Source: Rhodoglobus sp. (GTDB lineage: Bacteria; Actinomycetota; Actinomycetes; Actinomycetales; Microbacteriaceae). From it: 64,000 nt of DNA. How positions within the stretch are numbered: position 1 is the first letter of the stretch; each line of letters starts with the position of its first letter. Below are positions 59,937 to 64,000 of this stretch, piece after piece. The stretch lies in contig JAODLY010000016.1 in the NCBI GenBank assembly GCA_025464445.1, forward strand, positions 36,888 to 100,887, read 5' to 3'. The notes beneath the pieces were generated by a model. That model did no database searches. It had not been told where the DNA came from and saw nothing but the letters and a program-made list of their open reading frames with translations. The position numbers and the translations under genes are program-made.

Positions 59937-61198
59937 AAGTCCTGGGAGTCGCAGACTCCGACTCGTACGTCAAGTGGGGCGCCACCATGCTGGACAGGAT
60001 GCCCGCATCCTGGCAGCGCAGCCTGGCCGTCATCCGCACTCCTGCCCTGCCCAGCAGGGGCCAGCTCGCCTCGGCGTTGTCCGGCTCGCGGTTCACCGTC
60101 GCGGACACCGCGATCGTCGACCTCGCCGACCTCGCCAGGCTCGTGGCAACCGAAAAGCCGGATGTCGTGCTGCTCTCCGTGCGCGGGCCTGTCGTGCGTG
60201 TGCTTATCCGCGCGATAGTCGCGTCGAGCACAGTGCGCCCGGTGATCGTGAGCGGGCTGCCCGGCATCTCCATTCCTGAGACCCTCAAGGCTCTGTACTA
60301 CAGGTCGCAGGTCGACTACTTCCTGTTGCACAGCAAGCGCGAGATCCGCGCGTTCTCGGCGTTGGGCGAGCAACTGGGCATCGAGCAGGAGTTCGGGCTT
60401 GCCACGCTGCCGTTCCTGCTGCCGCGGCATCCCGACGCCAAACACGGCACCGACATCGTCTTCGCGCCCCAGGCGAAGGTTCCCAAGCATCTCTTTTCAC
60501 GCAAACGCATGCTCGACTGGCTGGTCGAAACCGCGCGCAACCACCCTGACCGACGAGTGGTCATCAAGCTCAGGGGTGTCGTCGGTGAGGCGCAAACCCA
60601 CGCCGAGCGCTACCCGTATGACGTGCTTCTCGCCCACCTGGATGACGCCCCGGACAATCTCGTCGTCTCGACAGGCTCGATGTCGGGGCATCTCGCGGAC
60701 GCCGGCGCGCTTGTCACAGTAAGCTCGACGGCCGCGCTGGAGGCTATCGCCGCTGGCGTTCCCGTGCTCGCCGTCGACGAGTTCGGGGTGAGCGCCCGCC
60801 TGATCAACCTCGTGTTCGAAGACAGCGGCCTGCTCGGCGGCTCGGACGCGCTCATCGCGGCGGATTTCAGGCACCCGAACGAGCACTGGCTTGACGACAA
60901 CTACTTCCATGGACCCTCCGATGAGAACTGGGTGGCCGGCATCGAGGCGGCTGTCTCGCGGCGCGCTGCGGGCGAGTTGCCGCTGCGCCCGCAGTTCCGG
61001 GGAAGCCTTGGCGGCAACCTGCGGCGCATCTGGGATCGCAAGCGGGCATTAGGCCCGTACGACAGGTCGCTTCTGGGGTACGTTGCACTCGCCGTCGGGC
61101 TGCCCCTGCGCAGCCTCGTGCGCACCTACCGCAGAGCGCGCGCCAGGGTGCGCCGCGATTCGGAGGCCAGCCCCAAGGAACTCGCCCGAGTGCCCTGA
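59933..61198 (+). CDS. DUF6716-type putative glycosyltransferase
   Basis: This 421-residue protein, starting at GTG 59933 within the synthase stop, has a GT-B-like layout. The N-terminal half has VLGVADSDSYVKWGATMLDR. The C-terminal half has GSMSGHLADAGALVTVSSTAAL, VPVLAVDEFG and a basic tail (about 380-421, many Arg). It resembles DUF6716 proteins and is reminiscent of polysialyltransferase-like families. With the CMP-sugar synthetase and NeuB-like genes upstream, I infer that it transfers a nonulosonic acid to a cell-surface acceptor. No export flippase is visible in the window. Confidence 0.75.
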   Translation: MKVLGVADSDSYVKWGATMLDRMPASWQRSLAVIRTPALPSRGQLASALSGSRFTVADTAIVDLADLARLVATEKPDVVLLSVRGPVVRVLIRAIVASSTVRPVIVSGLPGISIPETLKALYYRSQVDYFLLHSKREIRAFSALGEQLGIEQEFGLATLPFLLPRHPDAKHGTDIVFAPQAKVPKHLFSRKRMLDWLVETARNHPDRRVVIKLRGVVGEAQTHAERYPYDVLLAHLDDAPDNLVVSTGSMSGHLADAGALVTVSSTAALEAIAAGVPVLAVDEFGVSARLINLVFEDSGLLGGSDALIAADFRHPNEHWLDDNYFHGPSDENWVAGIEAAVSRRAAGELPLRPQFRGSLGGNLRRIWDRKRALGPYDRSLLGYVALAVGLPLRSLVRTYRRARARVRRDSEASPKELARVP

Positions 61199-61431
61199 AC
61201 TGCCTGCGTCGATTCCACCGGGTGTTAACCGGGTCGTCACGTGGAGGGGCTTTGCTCTGACGTCAACCGCCGTCGTGCGCGAGCGGTGGCAGGGTGTCTA
61301 CGCCAGGGCGCGCGGGCGCATCGCGGAGCGCTCAATCGCGTGAGCGAAGCCTCCGCGGCTACCGTTGTGCGGGTACCGGGCATAAAATCGGCCAAACGCG
61401 ATCGTCCAGTGACCTGAGTGGGGAGAGATTC
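61199..61431. other. Intergenic region without recognised feature
   Basis: These 233 bases separate the glycosylation operon from the Lys-rich protein gene. I see no gene, tRNA or convincing terminator. The promoter for the next gene presumably lies near its right end, where GGGGAGAGA serves as ribosome binding site. Confidence 0.4.
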
Positions 61432-61941
61432 GTGGCATCGAAGAAGGACAAGAAGTCCGATAAGAAGGCCCTGAAAAAGAAGAAGAAGCAGAAGGCGCTG
61501 CTGAAGGAACAGGCTCGAAAGGCCAGACGCGCGCAGAAGAGAAGCGACGCGCTCGTCGCGAAGGCGAAGAAGGCCGCGAAGAAGCTTGCTCGCGAGGCGA
61601 AGGAGAAGGCCAGGAAGCGAGCGCGTAAGGCTACAAAGAAGGCCGCCCAGGTTGCAAAGGCCGCCCGAAAAGCCGCCGGGTCCGCCCTCTCACCAGGCTC
61701 CGCCGCGTCGGACAAGGCGACACCATCGTCGTCAAAGTCCAAGTCCAAGTCCAAACCGAAGCCGAAGCCGGCGCAGCGGACTGTCGAGGCGCCCGCGGTC
61801 GGCTCTGCATCGAGGCCTGCCTCTGTCGAACCCTCCTCGGGGTGGACAGTCGTAGCCCTCCGCGCTCGCGCCCGTTCCTTGGCCATCCCCGGTTACTCCC
61901 AGATGACGAAGGCCCAGCTGGTGGAGCGGCTTACTTCCTGA
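61432..61941 (+). CDS. Histone H1-like lysine-rich protein with C-terminal SAP/Rho_N-like motif
   Basis: This 169-residue protein starts at GTG 61432 after GGGGAGAGA. Residues 1-85 are extraordinarily basic (DKKSDKKALKKKKKQKALLK and repeated AKKAAKK/RKRARKATKK), giving a disordered or helical histone H1-like tail. A Ser/Lys/Pro linker (about 100-120, SKSKSKSKPKPKPA) and a C-terminal 35 residues follow, with WTVVALRARARSLAIPGYSQ then a helix ending KAQLVERLTS, the pattern of SAP or Rho_N motifs that bind nucleic acid. I infer a nucleoid-associated or RNA-binding protein. Confidence 0.8.
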   Translation: MASKKDKKSDKKALKKKKKQKALLKEQARKARRAQKRSDALVAKAKKAAKKLAREAKEKARKRARKATKKAAQVAKAARKAAGSALSPGSAASDKATPSSSKSKSKSKPKPKPAQRTVEAPAVGSASRPASVEPSSGWTVVALRARARSLAIPGYSQMTKAQLVERLTS

Positions 61942-61942
61942 G

Positions 61943-62140
61943 CTAGGCGAGCGCGTATAGGCCGCGGAGCGCGTCATCCATCGACGGGAAGATTTCCGTC
62001 CTGTGGGTGTCTTCGTCGGTGAGCAGGAAACCCTCGGAGGTGCGCACCACCCGTCCGGCCAGCAGGTCGGTGATTTGATGCCTGACCAGCCAGCGACCCT
62101 GGCCGGCTTCCTCCAGGTAGAACAACTCGGCGTACGTCAT
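61943..62140 (-). CDS. Small protein of unknown function
   Basis: This 65-residue protein starts at MTYAELFYLEEAG (ATG at 62140), preceded on the minus strand by GAGGGA. An in-frame ATG at 62191 gives a longer, unconserved start. It reads GRWLVRHQITDLLAGRVVRT, then SEGFLLTDEDTHRTEIFPSM, ending LRGLYALA, probably a small beta-sheet domain. I do not recognise a named family. It converges with the Lys-rich gene (one base between stops) and is divergent from fgd. Confidence 0.65.
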   Translation of the reverse strand: MTYAELFYLEEAGQGRWLVRHQITDLLAGRVVRTSEGFLLTDEDTHRTEIFPSMDDALRGLYALA

Positions 62141-62301
62141 GTGGTCCCTCGATTGGCTTTCGAGTGCCCGCCGGCTTAGGCGGCTGTGCAATTGTCGACC
62201 TCGCCACCGGCGGCACGGACAAACAACCGGTGAAGAGTGGATGAACCCGTGGGTCGAGCCGGGGGAGCGGCCAGAGCACTCGGGAGGAGCAGAATGAACC
62301 G

Positions 62302-63303
62302 GTGACCCTCAAACTCGGATACAAGGCCTCGGCAGAGCAATTCGACCCACGAGAGCTGGTGGAGATCGCGGTCGCCGCCGAAGCTCACGGCATGGAAAGC
62401 GTCGCGGTCAGCGACCACTTCCAGCCCTGGCGGCATGAGGGTGGCCACGCGCCGTTCTCGCTCGCCTGGATGGCCGCTGTCGGCGAGCGCACGAGCACGA
62501 TCACGATAGGCACGAGCGTCATGACCCCGACGTTCCGCTACAACCCCGCGGTGATCGCCCAGGCCTTCGCGACGATGGGCGTGCTGTATCCGGGCCGCAT
62601 CATGCTCGGCGTCGGCACGGGTGAGGCGCTCAACGAGATCGCGACCGGCTGGACAGGCGAGTGGCCGGATTTCAAGGAACGCTTCGCCCGCCTGCGCGAG
62701 GCAGTCGACCTCATGCGCCAGCTCTGGTCCGGCGACCGGGTGAACTTCGAGGGTGAGTACTACTCCACTGTCGACGCCTCCATCTATGACCGCCCGGCCA
62801 CGCCCATCCCCGTGTACATCGCCGCGGGCGGTCCGGTCGTGGCGCGCTACGCCGGCCGCGCCGGCGACGGGTTCATCTGCACGTCCGGCAAAGGCATGGC
62901 CCTCTACACCGACGAGCTCATCCCGGCGGTCAAGGAGGGTGCCGAGAAGGCGGAGCGCGATTTCGCGGCCATCGACAGGATGATCGAGATCAAGCTGTCC
63001 TACGACACCGACCCGAAGGCGGCCCTCGAGAACACCCGGTTCTGGGCGCCGCTCGCCCTCTCCAAAGACCAGAAGCACGACATCACCGATCCGATCGAGA
63101 TGGAAAAGGCGGCGGATGCCCTGCCGATCGAGCAGATCGCCTCGCGCTGGATCGTCGGCGCAGATCCGGCCGCGGTGGTGGAGCAGATCAAGCAGTACAC
63201 GGACGCGGGATTCAACCACCTCGTCTTCCACGCCCCCGGCGCGGACCAGCGCCGCTTCCTCGAACTCTTCGAGAATGACCTCGCGCCGAGGCTCCGGGCA
63301 TGA
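62302..63303 (+). CDS. fgd: F420-dependent glucose-6-phosphate dehydrogenase
   Basis: This 333-residue LLM-superfamily enzyme oxidises glucose-6-phosphate and reduces cofactor F420. It matches mycobacterial Fgd1 closely over signature stretches such as [67 protein letters not shown] and [20 protein letters not shown]. His41-type, Trp44-type and Glu active-site positions lie in these blocks. GTG 62302 follows AGGAGCAGAA. It implies that this organism makes F420 and runs F420H2-dependent reductases. It overlaps the DinB-family gene. Confidence 0.93.
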   Translation: MTLKLGYKASAEQFDPRELVEIAVAAEAHGMESVAVSDHFQPWRHEGGHAPFSLAWMAAVGERTSTITIGTSVMTPTFRYNPAVIAQAFATMGVLYPGRIMLGVGTGEALNEIATGWTGEWPDFKERFARLREAVDLMRQLWSGDRVNFEGEYYSTVDASIYDRPATPIPVYIAAGGPVVARYAGRAGDGFICTSGKGMALYTDELIPAVKEGAEKAERDFAAIDRMIEIKLSYDTDPKAALENTRFWAPLALSKDQKHDITDPIEMEKAADALPIEQIASRWIVGADPAAVVEQIKQYTDAGFNHLVFHAPGADQRRFLELFENDLAPRLRA

Positions 63304-63875
63304 GCGCTGGACAAGCCGACCTGCTGCGGTATCTGCGGCAGGCGCACGATGCGCTCGTGTGGAAGCTCGACGGACTCTCGGAGTATGACGTGCGCCGACC
63401 GATGACCCCGACGGGTACCAACCTGCTCGGCATCGTGAAGCACGTCGCGACTGTGCAGGCCGGGTACCTCGGCGACATCTTCGGCCGCCCGTTTCCCGAG
63501 GCGTTGCCCTGGCTCGAAGACGAGGAGCCCAACGCCGACATGTGGGCCGCTGCCGACGAGTCGCGCGCGTACATCGTCGACCTCTACGACCGCGTGATGG
63601 TTCACTCGGAGGAGACGGTGCAGGCGCTCGGGCCGGATTCGATCGGGCGGGTTCCCTGGTGGCCGGAGGATCGGAATCCGGTGACGGTGCACAGGATTCT
63701 CGTGCACATGCTCGCCGAGGTGAACCGGCACGCCGGCCACGCCGACATCATCCGGGAGCTCATCGACGGCGCGGTCGGACATCGCCCCGACAACGACAAC
63801 ATGGCCGAGGGCGACGCTGACTGGTGGGCCGGCTATCGCGACCGCCTTGAGCAGGTCGCGCACGACGCCGGTTAG
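63300..63875 (+). CDS. DinB-family protein (DUF664-like)
   Basis: This 191-residue four-helix-bundle protein of the DinB/YfiT superfamily overlaps fgd by ATGA. The three metal-binding His positions are apparent: [11 protein letters not shown] near residue 42, and [13 protein letters not shown] near 144-156. Actinobacterial members include mycothiol- or bacillithiol-dependent transferases and maleylpyruvate isomerase relatives. The exact thiol or reaction is not readable. Coupling with fgd suggests a redox or detoxification role, which is inference. Confidence 0.85.
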   Translation: MSAGQADLLRYLRQAHDALVWKLDGLSEYDVRRPMTPTGTNLLGIVKHVATVQAGYLGDIFGRPFPEALPWLEDEEPNADMWAAADESRAYIVDLYDRVMVHSEETVQALGPDSIGRVPWWPEDRNPVTVHRILVHMLAEVNRHAGHADIIRELIDGAVGHRPDNDNMAEGDADWWAGYRDRLEQVAHDAG

Positions 63876-63925
63876 GGCTGGAGCAGACACTAGATGAGCG
63901 ACATGAGGAGCGCGTCGCGCGAACC

Positions 63926-64000
63926 CTAACCGGGCCCGGCCACCCCCACGAGGTTGCCCTCGGGATCGCGGAACTGCCCAACGACCAATTTGCCGGACGG
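63926..64000 (-). CDS. VOC-family (glyoxalase-like) protein, C-terminal fragment at window edge
   Basis: Only the last 24 codons are inside the window. They read SGKLVVGQFRDPEGNLVGVA before the stop (63926-63928). The DPEGN-LVG ending is typical of vicinal oxygen chelate family domains, where the preceding residues carry a metal ligand. The family covers glyoxalases, dioxygenases and antibiotic-resistance proteins, so the function cannot be stated. The rest of the gene lies to the right of the window. Confidence 0.7.
   Translation of the reverse strand, partial: PSGKLVVGQFRDPEGNLVGVAGPG

Overview
This is a 64 kb chromosomal window from a high-GC Gram-positive actinobacterium. It is most likely a member of the Microbacteriaceae. 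The evidence is high GC with GTG starts, an F420-dependent glucose-6-phosphate dehydrogenase, an actinobacterial leucine leader, and the run leuC-leuD-murA-plsC-gpsA-ddl-DUF3515-thiL-rsmD. Many genes appear to be expressed from leaderless mRNAs, with a TANNNT -10 box 6 or 7 nt before the start codon. This is known from actinobacteria and helped to choose starts here. I cannot name the genus.

1-9.0 kb: a peptide/nickel-type ABC importer (lipoprotein binding protein, two permeases, fused double ATPase) with a 3-mercaptopyruvate-type sulfurtransferase. It is divergent from a truncated FMN-dependent monooxygenase. I infer a sulfur-compound scavenging module. A DUF2207 membrane protein follows. 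9.0-12.3 kb: a metallo-beta-lactamase-fold hydrolase, then a copper-type module with a CsoR-family repressor, its palindromic operator, and a CopB-like CPH-type P1B ATPase. An intergenic patch made of repeats follows. 12.3-18.4 kb: a lipid kinase, a Septum_form-like lipoprotein, tRNA-Glu(CTC), a cupin, a manganese (yybP-ykoY) riboswitch with a terC gene, and a LuxR-type two-component operon with a third membrane gene.

18.5-44.5 kb is the outstanding region: about 26 kb of same-strand, mostly overlapping genes forming a type VII secretion-like locus wired to Ser/Thr phosphorylation. It holds a PP2C phosphatase, an FHA protein, a transmembrane Ser/Thr kinase, an FHA-HTH protein, a 1763-residue membrane-anchored Ig-like protein, a MoxR ATPase, a DUF58 protein, and a transglutaminase-like membrane protein whose catalytic Cys and His are replaced. 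These are followed by an FHA-fused EssC/EccC-like FtsK/SpoIIIE ATPase, a WXG100 protein, a WXG100-CHAP fusion (probable secreted peptidoglycan hydrolase), three more FHA proteins, four zinc-ribbon proteins and two variant-LRR membrane proteins. No EccB, EccD, EccE or mycosin homologue is present. I infer a kinase/FHA-controlled envelope machine that exports a cell-wall hydrolase.

44.5-57.8 kb: housekeeping genes. These are a leucine leader peptide with a hairpin and leuCD, then murA, plsC, gpsA, ddl, a DUF3515 lipoprotein, thiL, rsmD, an RraA-like protein, a site-2 protease, recG and coaD. A 28-bp sequence shared with the 12.1 kb repeat patch lies at the leuC 3' end. 57.9-61.2 kb: a sialic-acid-like surface glycosylation operon (CMP-sugar synthetase fused to a HAD phosphatase, a short NeuB, a DUF6716 transferase). 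61.4-64 kb: a histone H1-like lysine-rich protein, a small minus-strand protein, fgd, a DinB-family protein and the 3' end of a VOC-family gene.
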